Assembly: GCA_003116995.1 (NCBI GenBank) | Contig: BDSL01000016.1 | Coordinates: 1,054,001 to 1,118,000, forward strand | DNA: 64,000 bases | From: Yamagishiella unicocca | Lineage: Eukaryota; Chlorophyta; Chlorophyceae; Chlamydomonadales; Volvocaceae | Direction of reading: 5' to 3' | Shown: positions 1 through 13,208 of the stretch, one piece after another | Layout: every line of letters begins with the position of its first letter | Numbering within the stretch: position 1 is the first letter of the stretch | Position numbers and translations under genes: made by a program | The notes under the pieces: model-generated | Seen by the model: only the letters and a program-made list of their open reading frames with translations | The model's database searches: none | Told to the model about the DNA's origin: nothing

Positions 1-705
1 CCGCCATACAGACGACGTACTGATGCAGCAAAACGCATCCATGGCGGTGTATGCGCAAACATCCAATCATGCCGCCTTAGCCTCAAGCCGAGCATGTGTC
101 CATTACCTAACAGGCCCCTGCAACGCAGCAACAAAGTGCACGGCTCCGAGGCGCTGGCAGGAAACAACACCAGCGGCAACAGCGGCGACTCCTGCAACTC
201 GGTAACACGTGTTCCGCGACACTGACACCTGGCATGGCCCTTCGCCGGGCACCAGCCTTCTGACAAGCCCCGGCGTTGCACGCAAAGGATGCAGCGCTGT
301 GCATGATAGCACCCGTATACGTTTTGTCATCGTGAACAGATCGAAAAGTGATGAAAATGACGCATTCGTCTCCCACTGACATCCTCGTGTGGGCATAAGA
401 AGGAACTGCAGCCGCGCTCGCTCGAGGTGACCGCTTGTGGAAATGCAGGAGGCAACTAGCAACCGATGTCGCCGCTACCGCCTGTCATTTACATGCGCGC
501 TGCGAGAAAAGACACCCCGTGCACCCATGTTGCAAGCAGACCGACAGCATCTCCGGTTGCCGGCGCATCCCGCTGCGACCTGTTGATACCATGCAACTTG
601 CGATGGGGCATTCCATGCCGAACCGCTGGCTCCATGTCGCCTCCTCCAGTCGCCCTCTGATTGCTGCAACAGCGCCCCATTCCAACGCCTCCTGTCATCC
701 CCAGC
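1..705. other. no gene recognised; 3' flank of the MAPR gene
   Basis: No conserved protein or RNA is visible. The only useful signal is the TTACA string at 488-492, which on the minus strand reads TGTAA, the usual volvocine polyadenylation motif. It lies about 215 bp past the stop of the minus-strand gene ending at 706, so its 3' UTR probably runs to about this point. Confidence 0.5.
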
Positions 706-2875
706 TTACTTCGCCGCCACCAGCTTCCCCACAATAGGGTACTTCGAGTTGAACTTGGCAATCCAGTCCCGCAAGCTCTCCTGCTCCGAGTACGACAGTC
801 CCTCCAGGTTGTCGTTGCAGTCCGCTATTTCAGTGGAGTAGAGCGCAAAGGCACGCGCCACCTCCTTGCCGGCGAAGGGGTAGATCCCTGAGGAGGTTAA
901 TGGCGTCCAGTAGGGATTGCAGCGGAGACGGGAAGTCAATTGAAAGCAAACCAGGGGCCGGCGAAAGGACACCGTCATACGTACGTGCGAGGGTCCATGT
1001 CCCACTATCAGCATATACCAAACCTGTCATCGTGCATTCCCGGCTCCCGATCGGCCACCATTACGCCCGAGCTCTGTACTGTGTACTGGCCACTCCAACG
1101 GGTATTGCCTGGGGTACGCATCCTTGAACCCCAGCCGCCACCTCAGTGCACCTCACCGTCAGCCGCCACCTCAGTGCACCTCACCGTCAGCCGCCACCTC
1201 AGTGCACCTCACCATCAGCCGCCACCTCAGTGCACCTCACCGTCAGCCGCCACCTCAGTGCACCTCACCATCAGCCGCCACCTCAGTGCACCTCACCATC
1301 AGCCGCCACCTCAGTGCACCTCACCGTCAGCCGCCACCTCAGTGCACCTCACCGTCAGCCGCCACCTCAGTGCACCTCACCATCAGCCGCCACCTCAGTG
1401 CACCTCACCGTCAGCCGCCACCTCAGTGCACCTCACCGTCAGCCGCCACCTCAGTGCACCTCACCGTCAGCCGCCACCTCAGTGCACCTCACCATCAGCC
1501 GCCACCTCAGTGCACCTCACCGTCAGCCGCCACCTCAGTGCACCTCACCGTCAGCCGCCACCTCAGTGCACCTCACCGTCAGCCGCCACCTCAGTGCACC
1601 TCACCGTCAGGGCCGTAGTACTCTTTCCCCTTCGTGATGTCGTACACCGTGCCCTTAATGGACAGGTACAGCGGCAGGGTCTTGTCCGACCCGTCGTGCT
1701 GCGCCAGCTCCGAGGCCGAGAAGTTGCGCATGGGCACCACCTGTTGCGGCCGGTGAGGGCACGCCAGACACGCGCTTGGAGGAGCGAATGCGGCACACGG
1801 CACACAGCACACAGCCTTGCAAGTGCTGAAACAGATGCATGTGCCGCCACCATGCACGGGCCACGCTGCCGGGTTCACAGCCGCTGCTCTCAGCCGCAGC
1901 GATCAGCCCTCACTGCCCTGGTTCACATGAAATTGAGTACCCCCATATGGGGTCACCTGGCTGCTGAGCTTGCATGTAAAGTGGTACGGCATTCACGGCA
2001 GCACGACAATCCACCCCTGCCTCTTTGCTCGCGCCATGTCATATAGTAGGACACTGGAACACGTCCATGGGGGATACCATTCCGCCATGATGGGGCGCAC
2101 CTGCCCGACATCGTCATGCAGCTTCTCAAATTCCTGCACCAGCTGCTCCAACCGCTGCAATTGCTCCTGTGTCAGGCCCTCCAGGTCGTCAGTGAAGTCC
2201 TTCTCGTCGGTGGACTCCAGCGCCAGCGCACGAGCCACCTCACGTCCAGCGTAGCCGCTGTTGGGCTTGCCTGTGTTTTGGCCGCGATGGTGGAGTACGG
2301 CAGCCAGGCTAGGAATCAGCGGGAACGGTGTAAGGGACTGAACCGTGGGGATGCGGGGAGGAAGCAGAATTGCATCACTGACTGAGCCACGGAAGGAAGG
2401 TACTCGGCAATTGGCAAGTGGAACTGGAGGTCCGGCTGATGGTTTTTCAGCTGCACGGGGGCCTTACTAGCGAGAGAGTCCAGGCGCCTGAATTTAGGCC
2501 TGGGTTTTAGGATCCAGAAATAAGGGCAATCTACCCAAAATCCAGCCCATTGCATTTGACGAAAGCCGACGCACTGCTCCACCCAAGCGTTATGCCGCAC
2601 ATAGCGCTGCCCGCCAAGACAGGCTTAACTGCACCCGCAACCTTACCAGGTCCGTAGAGCTCGTATTTGTTGCTCACATCATAAATCTTGCCTTTGATCG
2701 CCACCAATGGCGGCTTGCTCCAGTCATACCCCGAGTAGAATCTGAGCGCCTCTAGCGTTACATCGCCCACATGGTATTTAACTGGAGGCAATGGTGGTGG
2801 CTTTCTTAAAGTAAGGAGGACGAACACTACCACCAAAGCAACGAGGAGAACAAGGAGGGACGTCAACAGCTCCAT
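706..2875 (-). CDS. tandem MAPR (cytochrome b5-like heme/steroid-binding) membrane protein
   Basis: Four exons on the minus strand, 2875-2647, 2270-2101, 1740-1605 and 887-706, join in frame to 238 aa. Residues 4-22 are one hydrophobic helix followed by RKPPPLPP, so this is an N-terminally anchored protein of the PGRMC/MSBP type. Two MAPR domains follow: one at about 38-130 (VAIKGKIYDVS, YELYGPG, YAGREVARALAL) and one at about 138-238 (FSASELAQHDG, LSIKGTVYDIT, EYYGPDG, FAGKEVARAFAL, ending near PIVGKL). Known PGRMC/MSBP proteins generally have one such domain, which binds heme through a tyrosine and partners cytochrome P450s or sterols at the ER. The second domain keeps a tyrosine in the axial position (GIYPF); the first has KPNSG there. 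Intron 3 holds a 17-copy minisatellite. The start is the only Met before the anchor. Function here is inferred from family only. Confidence 0.85.
1132..1607. repeat. 28-bp minisatellite, exactly 17 copies, inside intron 3
   Basis: Seventeen head-to-tail 28-bp units fill 476 bp. The only frequent variation is CACCGT versus CACCAT at the unit end. On the coding (minus) strand each unit contains GGTGAGGTGCACTG, the same sequence as the real donor of exon 3 (exon end 1605, GT at 1604-1603). The array therefore starts at the exon-intron junction and repeats the donor 17 times. Confidence 0.95.
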
Positions 2876-3250
2876 CGCTGCAGTGCACAGCCTTGTATGC
2901 GGCTTCCAGATGTCAACTTGTCAACTGCTTTTCTCCCCATGTGATACAAGCCTCATTGCTCGTTGTTCCCGCGATATGTCACTGTGTACGGAAGAGCGAA
3001 GTTGAGTGGACGGATTGCGACGAATGGAAAATCAGGCGTTTTGTTGTTAAGGCAATTGTGTTATATTGGGAGGCAATTGTGTTAATATTGCAACCGTTTC
3101 ATACGGGTTTCACTTCGAGCACGTTGGGGCGTAACCGAATTGCTTCATTGTAGAGCTCGCCGTTGGATAACCAGGCTGATATGAAAACATCACGTAGTGG
3201 AAAGCTAACTTGAATTAATTGAGGGCGATTGACCTGCTCGACACCTGAGG
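2876..3250. promoter_or_regulatory. shared 5' region of divergent MAPR gene and DIM1
   Basis: The two start codons are 375 bp apart and face away from each other, so both promoters and 5' UTRs must fit here. The stretch is clearly AT-richer than the flanking exons (for example 3040-3100). No element could be assigned with confidence. Confidence 0.5.
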
Positions 3251-5744
<2,494 letters not shown>

Positions 5745-6867
5745 GCGACGCGGGCGGCGACAGCCGTCCTTTGCGGCCGGCACCTCCCTCGTGCCCACCC
5801 CTCGTGGAGGGACGCCACGTGTAGGCCGCAAGCGCGATGGCCCGCCTCCGTGTGCGGGAGAGGCGCCGCAGAGGCACCTTCTCGCACAGCCTGGCCGCTT
5901 GCGGGCTGGCTTTCAAAGCCTGGATGGCCTAGCGCTTGCGGCAACCGGTTGGGGCAGTCTGGTGCCAAGCTCCGAAACCGGCCGCGGCGGAGGCCAAGGC
6001 GCCCATGTCGTATAGCAGCTCACCTATGTTATCCAGCATGCCCGTCACCACTGGGGACCGTGCAGGTCCAGGCGGGCGGAGCATGCGGTCGGTTGCCCTG
6101 CTGCTGAGCAGGACTGGGTGGCTGCGTCAGCTAGCAGAAGCGTGCTGGATGCCGCAGGTTACCAGGGCAGCACGGAGAGGGTGTCGACGCGCGAGAGGAG
6201 AGGTGGCGGTGGAAGCCACGTGCTCGCCGGTTGTAAACGTGCAGTGTATATTATGAGTGAGGCATGCAATGTGGGAGTGCCATACCGGTTGGGTAGATGG
6301 AAACTTACGTGTTCATCAGGGGCTTGGATGATGAGGTGCGCTGAACGAGGTGCATAGTGGTTCAGGCTTTAGGGCGGCGCACGGCCTCCACCCTTTGGAC
6401 TGATGGATGGCTTGGGGGGGCTGCTGTTGACAGCCGGTGCGGGCGGGTGTCCAGACTGCGCGGTGAAGTTGGTGCGCGGGGCTGGCTCGGTGATTAACAC
6501 GCCCGGAATCAATGCTGGGGCCTGAGAGGATGCCCAAGCTGCGGAGCGCTTGAAGGCACACGTGTGAGGAACCAGCGCAGCCTTGTACAGCAGGTGTAAA
6601 GACGTTGTGGCCGAAATTGATCATCATCGCCCCTTTATACAGTGTCGCCCCTTTATACAGTGGCCCAAACCCCAAAGCCAACAAACTCCAAATCAGCTCC
6701 GAGTTTCCAAATTTCCAAACGCGGGCGTTGTTATATTCGCATTCGCGCGCCTGGCACCCCTGCAGCCCCTCGCCCTAAGCCGCCCAGGCCCGAGCCCCAA
6801 TCGCTCCTCGCTGCATAAGGTATGGTGGGGCACGGGGGCCGCACGGTTCATGCTTGGATGGTGCGCA
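5745..6867. other. convergent 3' flanks of DIM1 and ALG10
   Basis: No gene recognised. It holds the 3' UTRs of two genes facing each other. An 18-bp unit containing CCCCTTTATACAGTG is duplicated in tandem at about 6628-6663, close to the ALG10 side. Confidence 0.5.
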
Positions 6868-9485
6868 TCACCAGATGAACCGCGCTATGCTGCCATCCGC
6901 AAACGTGTACGGTCGGTACAAGAACAGATACATAGTGGCGACGTCTATGACGCCGTACGTCGCTAGCATAGCTGCCGCCCGCAGCCGCGTCGGTGGCTCC
7001 AAGCGCAACGCAATCAGGTAGAAGCCGGGAGTGAAATACCTGCGGTTCGTAGTGGGTAAGGATGAGGAGGACCGGACTTGGCAACTATAACGCCAAGATG
7101 CCCAGACAAGAACACGAGGCGCGTCCTGCTTGTCATGTGTTGGGCAGCAGCCGTCATCACATGGACGCCACCTGAACGGACAGGAACCGAGCCCAGGGCT
7201 ACCCAGGAGGAAGGTCGCAGGCGCAGCCGTGCAACATCCTGCGTCGCCTCCCGCCTCCCGAGCACCCGCCTCCAATCAACGTTCCCAATCGCACCTGAGC
7301 TCCAGAAGCCAGGCAGGCAGCAGCTGCGCTGCCAGACACGCCACAAAGCCCAGTATCCACAGCCTCGACAGCCTCCGCCGCAGGCTCGCCAGCAGCAGCG
7401 CCCAGGAGGCTGCGTACACCGGGGCCAGAGCGTACTTTGCGGCAGGGCGGCCCAGCAGGCGGCGCCACAGGTAGAAGACATAGTGCCTGGCGGAGGAGAA
7501 GTGGAGGGACGGAAGCACAGCGTGTCTTTTGGGGTAAGTGGAAGTGGGAACAAGGAGCATGGGGGAGGGCCCTGGAGGAGCTACCATACGGTATCGTGGT
7601 CGTCAGGCAAAAGTGGAGTGGGAGGGCAGCGCCGGCGCCCCGGTGCAGCGGTGCAGTGGTGCAGGCAGGGGAAGTGCGAGGAGTGCGCAGATGCCTGCCT
7701 CGGACTCGAGCCGCCGCTTACCGGTTGTCCGCCAGCATGTACGGATGAACCATCGTCGACACGTGGCCAACCGCCGCCGCTGCCGCAACCGCAGCGACCG
7801 CCGTGGCCACCGCCGCTAGCGGCTGCCGCCTCAACGCCCGCCCTAGCAGCCCGACTGCAGGCAGCAGCTGCGGCCACAGCATCAGCGCCACCCAAGCCGC
7901 AAAGTACAGCAGTTGGGCTCCATGTCGTACGGGCCTGTGCGCCTCCTTGTCACCCAGTACGACAGACCCGCCGTTGGCAACAAGGAAGGCGGCGAAGCCC
8001 GCGGGCGGCAGCAGCAGCGGCCACAGCGCCGCCGCCAGCTGTCCCCTACGCCGCCACATCCTCCTCAGTGCCACCTGCAGCTCCGAAACCACCCCACCGG
8101 CAGCGACCTCTGCGGCTTCTGCGGCTGCCACCTCGTCACCAGCGCCGCGGCGAATGGCCGCCGTCCGCTCCCCTTCCCGCTGCGCTGCAGTGGCCTGCCG
8201 CGCAGGCGCCCAGTCCATACCCAGTTCCGCGAGCGCCGCCTCGCCCAGTACGAACGCCGTCCACACGGCGTTGGTCTGGCGGCAGAACACCGCCATGACG
8301 CCGTACAATGCCGCGCCCCAATAGCGGCGCCGCATGGCCTACCGGGGGGAGCGCGTTGGGCAGAGGGCCGCGGGAAGGTCAGGGAGGAGAAAAGGGATGA
8401 TGGGACGCTCCCAATCGGACGCTCCCAACCACGGCGAGGTGTAGCGAGGGCGCACGTTGTGTAGAGAGGATCCCCAGTGGGTCGCGTGGCAAACCCGTTC
8501 AGCTTGGGAAAGACCGCGCAACGCACCGAGCCTCCACACTCGCAACCCAGGGCTGTGTTTCGTTGGTTCATTCCAGGTGCACACAGAACCGCTAGGGACC
8601 AATGAGTGACCCCCCTACCGCCCGACCTGCAGCTGGCACAGCAGCAGGAAGAGCAGAGAAGCCACGTCGGTGTAGAACATGAAGGAAAAGAACCAGTGCA
8701 GCGGGTAGAGCGCCAACACCAACGCATACAGAGCTGGGGAGCAGGCAGCCGAGGCGGGGGACGAGGCGGGGCTGTCTTGAAGGTCCTGAGACGCCAGCCG
8801 ATGCTCCGGAACCCCTTCGCGCTGGTGTTTTCGTTGGGGACGAGGGCGGCCTTGCTGTTGGTGCGTCTCGATTATGGCGCGCAGCACCGCCAGGCAGGCG
8901 GCTGAGAGGAGCACGTTGAGCGAGCGGAGGTACGGAGTGGCGCAGGCGGTGTCCTGTGGTCGGTGGAGAGGCCATGGGGGTGGCAATGGAAATGTGTTTC
9001 AGCATGTCCTGCACGAGACACGCACATACGCACACACAACCCCACCACATGAACACGGTTATATCGTAGCAGCACGCTTGCGTATGCGAAACACCCCGCA
9101 ACAATCTCTTACCGTTCCCACGGGGTTGGCAAGGGATTGCGCCGCCCATCGAAGCCATCCATACAGCGTCCCAATGTAGTAGAGGCCAGGAAAAGTCGTA
9201 ATCTTTGGATGCCATGTCGTGAAGGCACCGCGACAGTATTCCCGCGCTTGTGGCCCATGGAAAATTTCATCCTGCGCATATAAGCGAGGTTTAGCGCGAA
9301 CATTTATGCGTAACAGATTCGTTTCCGGAAAGAACACTAGAGGAAGCAGCAACGGCAGCACGAACTAACGCCTTTGTGTTGCCGACTCGATCGGATCGCA
9401 CCATGTAGTCATTTGGAACTATTTTATTGACAAGCACTAATATAACACTTTGAACAGTTAGGAAGGTGGCCACGATCCATGACAT
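6868..9485 (-). CDS. ALG10: ALG10 alpha-1,2-glucosyltransferase (DIE2/ALG10 family)
   Basis: Six minus-strand exons, 9485-9402, 9271-9113, 8953-8627, 8338-7722, 7486-7295 and 7039-6868, give 516 aa. ALG10 transfers the third and last glucose from dolichyl-P-glucose to the lipid-linked N-glycan precursor in the ER lumen, which favours recognition by oligosaccharyltransferase. Seen: a signal-anchor (VATFLTVQSVILVLVN), the family signature DYMDEIFHGPQA at about 26-37 with the luminal acidic residues, ITTFPGLYY, FCRQTNAVW at 208-216, VANGGSVVLGDKEAH, and ADNRHYVFYLWRR at about 393-405 split over an intron. Many hydrophobic segments fit a polytopic ER protein. C terminus SIARFIW resembles the human RFMW end. 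Exon 4 carries an extra Ala/Glu-rich loop between two membrane segments. Divergent from the EAPP gene. Confidence 0.95.
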
Positions 9486-9782
9486 ATTGGTCTGTCGTCG
9501 GCACTCAAGCTATGGCATAAACGAGCAAAGAAAGATCATCCATAATTTCAATTATATAATTATAGCACACTAGAGTTACTCACGATACCCGAAACTGCAG
9601 TGAATGCATGGGAATAAGGAATTCGTCATCGGTAGTCAGTCGTCGCCAGTGGCTTTCATGAACCCGAATGCGAAGTGGCTGACGGATTTTTGGTACCTAT
9701 CCTAAGCCGTTGAGTCCCAGCCCAACGGCGTCCAGCGCACCGTTCTGGTGAACCACCGGTTGCCCCAGCCGCGCGCAGTGGC
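9486..9782. promoter_or_regulatory. shared 5' region of ALG10 and EAPP genes
   Basis: The two divergent start codons are 297 bp apart. The centre (about 9540-9570) is AT-rich and contains the palindromic AATTATATAATT, a possible core-promoter element for either direction. This assignment is inference. Confidence 0.45.
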
Positions 9783-10747
9783 ATGTCCGCGGCAGACGCT
9801 ACGCCAGCAACAGCACCTAGCGTTTCCTTGGCAGGAGGTGGCTCCTTATTCGGCGACGAAAGGCCTAGACCGGCTGCCGATGTAGGCGTCACCGCGGGAC
9901 CTGGCGTGCGTAGCCGCGCCGCCAAGGAGGAGTCGACAGGCCCGGGTGCAGGACGAGGACCGCCCAGAGGTGCCGCTGGCAGGACGAGTAATCGACCAGC
10001 CCAGGGCAATGGTGCGGGTGCTGGTGACGCAAGCCCCGAGGACAGCACGGACGACGACTCCGCCTCGACAGCGAGCGGCGGCATGCAGCAGCAGACGGAC
10101 CAGCTCTACGACGAAGCAGCAGGTGCGCGGTTCAGGCACCAGGCCAGCCAACGCACTTTTTTTGCATGGCGTGGATCGTGAAATGCCCTGAGTTTTCTGG
10201 CTGCGCTGCCAGGAAAAGCCGCAAAGCCCTGATGCTGCCGACGGGCTCGTCGGCCCCCAAGCTGGCCAGAACGCTTACAACGCTTGCGCTGATGCCAATC
10301 CCAATCGCGTTCTTACGCTGCCCGGACGCCCCCGCTGCGCTGCGTTGCACTCGCGCGATAACACAAATACACGCCGCAGACGAAAAGGATGCTGTCTGGA
10401 TGGACCGGCAACGAGGCGGCCGCGTCTCGGACGCTGTGTTGTCCTGCCCCGGCTGTTTCACGACCCTGTGCATCGACTGCCAGCGCCACGAGCAGTACCA
10501 CCAGCAGTATCGCGCAATGTTCGTCATGAACTGCCAGGTGGGCGATGAGGCAGCCGGAGGCGAGGATTTCGACCCGGCGGCTCCAGGCGGTGCGGCGGGC
10601 GGCCGCGGGGGCCGGCGGCCCAAGCGCGCCAAGCCCTCCTCACAGTACCGCCGAGTGCTGTGTGAAGTTTGCAGCACGGAGGTCGGGGCGTTTGACACCG
10701 GGGAAGACCTGTACCACTTCTACCACGTGTTTCCAAGCAATGCGTGA
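9783..10747 (+). CDS. EAPP (E2F-associated phosphoprotein) family protein
   Basis: Two exons, 9783-10122 and 10380-10747, give 235 aa. The human family member binds E2F and has also been linked to splicing factors; the role in algae is unknown. The first 105 residues are low-complexity (Gly/Ala/Asp/Ser) and unstructured. The conserved part begins at LYDEAADEKDAVWMDRQRGG (about 107-127), then LSCPGCFTTLCIDCQRHEQY, YRAMFVMNC, and a C-terminal LCEVCSTEVGAFD. Cys136, 139, 144, 147 and Cys208, 211 are arranged as CxxC pairs and probably bind zinc. The exon junction falls inside the conserved block and restores it, which supports the model. TGTAA at 11004-11008 is a likely poly(A) motif. Confidence 0.88.
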
Positions 10748-11012
10748 GGCCCCAGCGACTCAAGGGGCCCCAAGCTTTGCGCAGCGAAAGCGTCGTTGGG
10801 GCGTGTTTATGGCACCCATGAGCTGCCAACTTACCTGGGCCAGGTCGCCGCGCGTTTCGGGGAGGGTGGTTAGGGGCGGAAACTGAAGATGATCAGAGCA
10901 TTGTCAAAGTGCGTGAGGAGGGTGTGTCAGATGAGCAACTGGATCATGCGTTTCGGGAGTTGCTCATGCGGTTCTGGGTAAGGCGAGAATCGTTCCAAGT
11001 ACTTGTAATCGT

Positions 11013-11066
11013 TACAGTGGGCTCCAGACCTAAAACGGTAGACCCATCGGGCGCATCGTTTCTGTT
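11013..11066 (+). repeat. dispersed repeat fragment, copy A
   Basis: GTTACAGTGGGCTCCAGA followed by a variable part, then a GGTAGA..CATC block with GGCGCATCG. The same ordered blocks recur at about 11513-11570 and 27638-27690 on the same strand. Likely a degraded transposon end; class unknown. Confidence 0.6.
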
Positions 11067-11512
11067 GGCGGGCATGCATGGAGGGGGCCAGATGAGCAGC
11101 ACCAGGAGGGCGTGTATGAAGTATCAGTAACTGTGACAGTGGATTTCAGACCCGACGTGGTTTTATGTACAGCTTCGCAGTGCAATGTCAACCTAAGGCT
11201 CCTGGGTGCAATGTTGCAATCAACTTTACCCAGAGCTTGCTGTCTAAGTAGCCGCTGGCGATGTAGTAACCTGCACGTACCTAAAGTGCGGCCGTGGGGA
11301 TGCGCTGGGAAGGGCCTTATGGTCATATGCCCCAGTCGACTTCCGTCTTGGTATTTACAGGAGCCGTACAGAAACTGGTCCTGCGTCAGGCCATGAATCC
11401 CGCGCAGCTTCTGTACCTTGGTTTCGGGGCGGTGTCGTGTGCGGGCAACAATCCGCCCTGCCTTCCCGATACCGGTAACTCTGGCGTGGCTGTGGACCAG
11501 TCCCTAAGTTGT

Positions 11513-11720
11513 AGTTATCGTTACGAAGAGCTCCAGATCTGAAAAGGTAGAACCATCGGGCGCATCGCCTGACGCTGAAAAAGATAAAGAAAGCAAGGAA
11601 ATCCGATCACTCCGAACAGGCAAACCGCCTGGCGCCTCACAATAGAGAGTCCAGAGAGAACAGCAAGCACCACACCGGCAGAGAGTGCGCTGACGACTCC
11701 TCTGCACGTGGCCACATGTA
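11513..11720 (+). repeat. dispersed repeat fragment, copy B, with T-poor extension
   Basis: GCTCCAGATCTGAAAAGGTAG then ACCATCGGGCGCATCG match copies A and C. The following 150 bp are unusually poor in T, as is the sequence after copy C at 27690-27830. Confidence 0.55.
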
Positions 11721-13208
11721 CCAGGACTGATCAGGAACAGGCATAACGGTTGTACGGTATCGTATGGTATTGTCGGCCTTCGGGGCCAGGCAGCAGTCTA
11801 CACACATCCCGTGGCCCTGTGTGGCTTACATGTGAGAACGTTACGTTCCGATTGCTGAAAAGATGTTGGACTTACAACACTTCGGTGCGTCACAGCCAGA
11901 GGCTGTGTTTCAACCACAACCAGCCGGCATGCACTTACAATAGGGTTCTCCCTGCAACACCTATTCGAAGGTGCAAGCGTGCGTGCACATTCTTGGGCTG
12001 GCTTGGACATGACTTTGCACAGATAATCACTCGTCAACCGCCAAAATCCATTCATTGACGCACTTTAACAACCGCCAACAGACACCGTAATCTTGAGAAG
12101 CACGAATAAGCATCAATCATGATCACGGGTAACTCGGACAGTGCACCTCCACAATATTAATGCTAATTAAGGGTCATTTCACAGTATACGCGTCGGTTTT
12201 CGCCCGATGGCTCTACCTTTTACGGTCTACCAATTACTATTAGTATAAGCCAGGAAGGCTTCAATTCTCCCTTGCCCCAAACAGGATTTGCAGGGGCACT
12301 CACAGTATGGCCTCCTTCAAGGGCGGCGGCGCACTTATGGCGCCATCGGAGCCGCTTAATTATAAAGTTGGATTCCGGACAAACGGAGATCGCAATCAGT
12401 TGTCGTTCAAAGTGCGGTTGGGATTCCCTGGACCACGCAACGGCTAATCAGTTACGCAACGCCTGCCGAGAGGCAAATTGAACAGTTAATCCAGGAAGAC
12501 TCCTTGGGACGCGCCGTCTGCGCGGCCGTGATGATCTAAAGCGGCCCCCACTGCAACAAGACTACTACATCAGGCACGGGCGCTTCCCTTCTACCGCAGC
12601 CACGAGCGCGTCAGTTAGTAATGGAGTGCCAGCAGATTTGAGTTCCTCGGTTTGTTGTGGAGGAAATATCTCTCACGTTCCGAACAGTTATATAACCAGG
12701 AGTTCTTATGGGGGACACTCCGGACGCTCAGGAGATGCCTGGGGAACCAACAACGGCAATGGGCGGGGCACAACGTGTGCACCTGACTCTTTCATAATCC
12801 TGCGCATGAATTGAAAAGCTAAGAACATGGATACAAAATACACTGCGCGGAAAAAAAACATGTATTCGCAGCTGCAACCAACACCAAACCCAACCATCAC
12901 GGCACCGGGCATCTTCCCCCCGGAAGTCTCCAGTCTCCGTCTTGCCCCGGCAATGTCCAATCTCTGGCCCTGCCCCGGCAGTCTCCAATATCTGAAGCGA
13001 AGAATGTAAAGCAAAAAATTGCGCCACCAAAATCTGCATTTCAGACAGAAGCCAGATGCCTTCCTTCGCCATTCCGCCTGCAAGTTTCCCCCACAAACAA
13101 TCAACATTAGTAACACTACCTGGGCCCTGCTCAAGCAGAATTAATTCACGGGGTCACTCGGCTTTTGTGTCCTCGTCTCCCTAACGTAATGTGATGCAGC
13201 TGTCTGCT

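Larger units (their letters stand above)
10748..13208. other. intergenic region with dispersed repeat fragments
   Basis: No conserved coding sequence between the convergent EAPP and HRGP genes. It holds two fragments of a dispersed repeat (about 11013-11066 and 11513-11720), an AT-rich zone near 12050-12420, and short cytosine-rich direct repeats at 12925-12990. Reading frames here look random and match no family known to me. Confidence 0.5.

Noticed and set aside
1132..1607. CRISPR-like array
   Set aside because: Units are directly adjacent with no unique spacers, and the host is a eukaryote.
940..2046. A 368-residue plus-strand frame through the 28-bp repeat
   Set aside because: It runs over an intron minisatellite and antisense to the MAPR exons; the 28-bp unit is open in several frames by composition.
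7078..8298. A 406-residue Pro/Arg/Gln-rich plus-strand frame
   Set aside because: Antisense to ALG10 exons 4-6 and introns, whose conserved residues and splice phases are clear.
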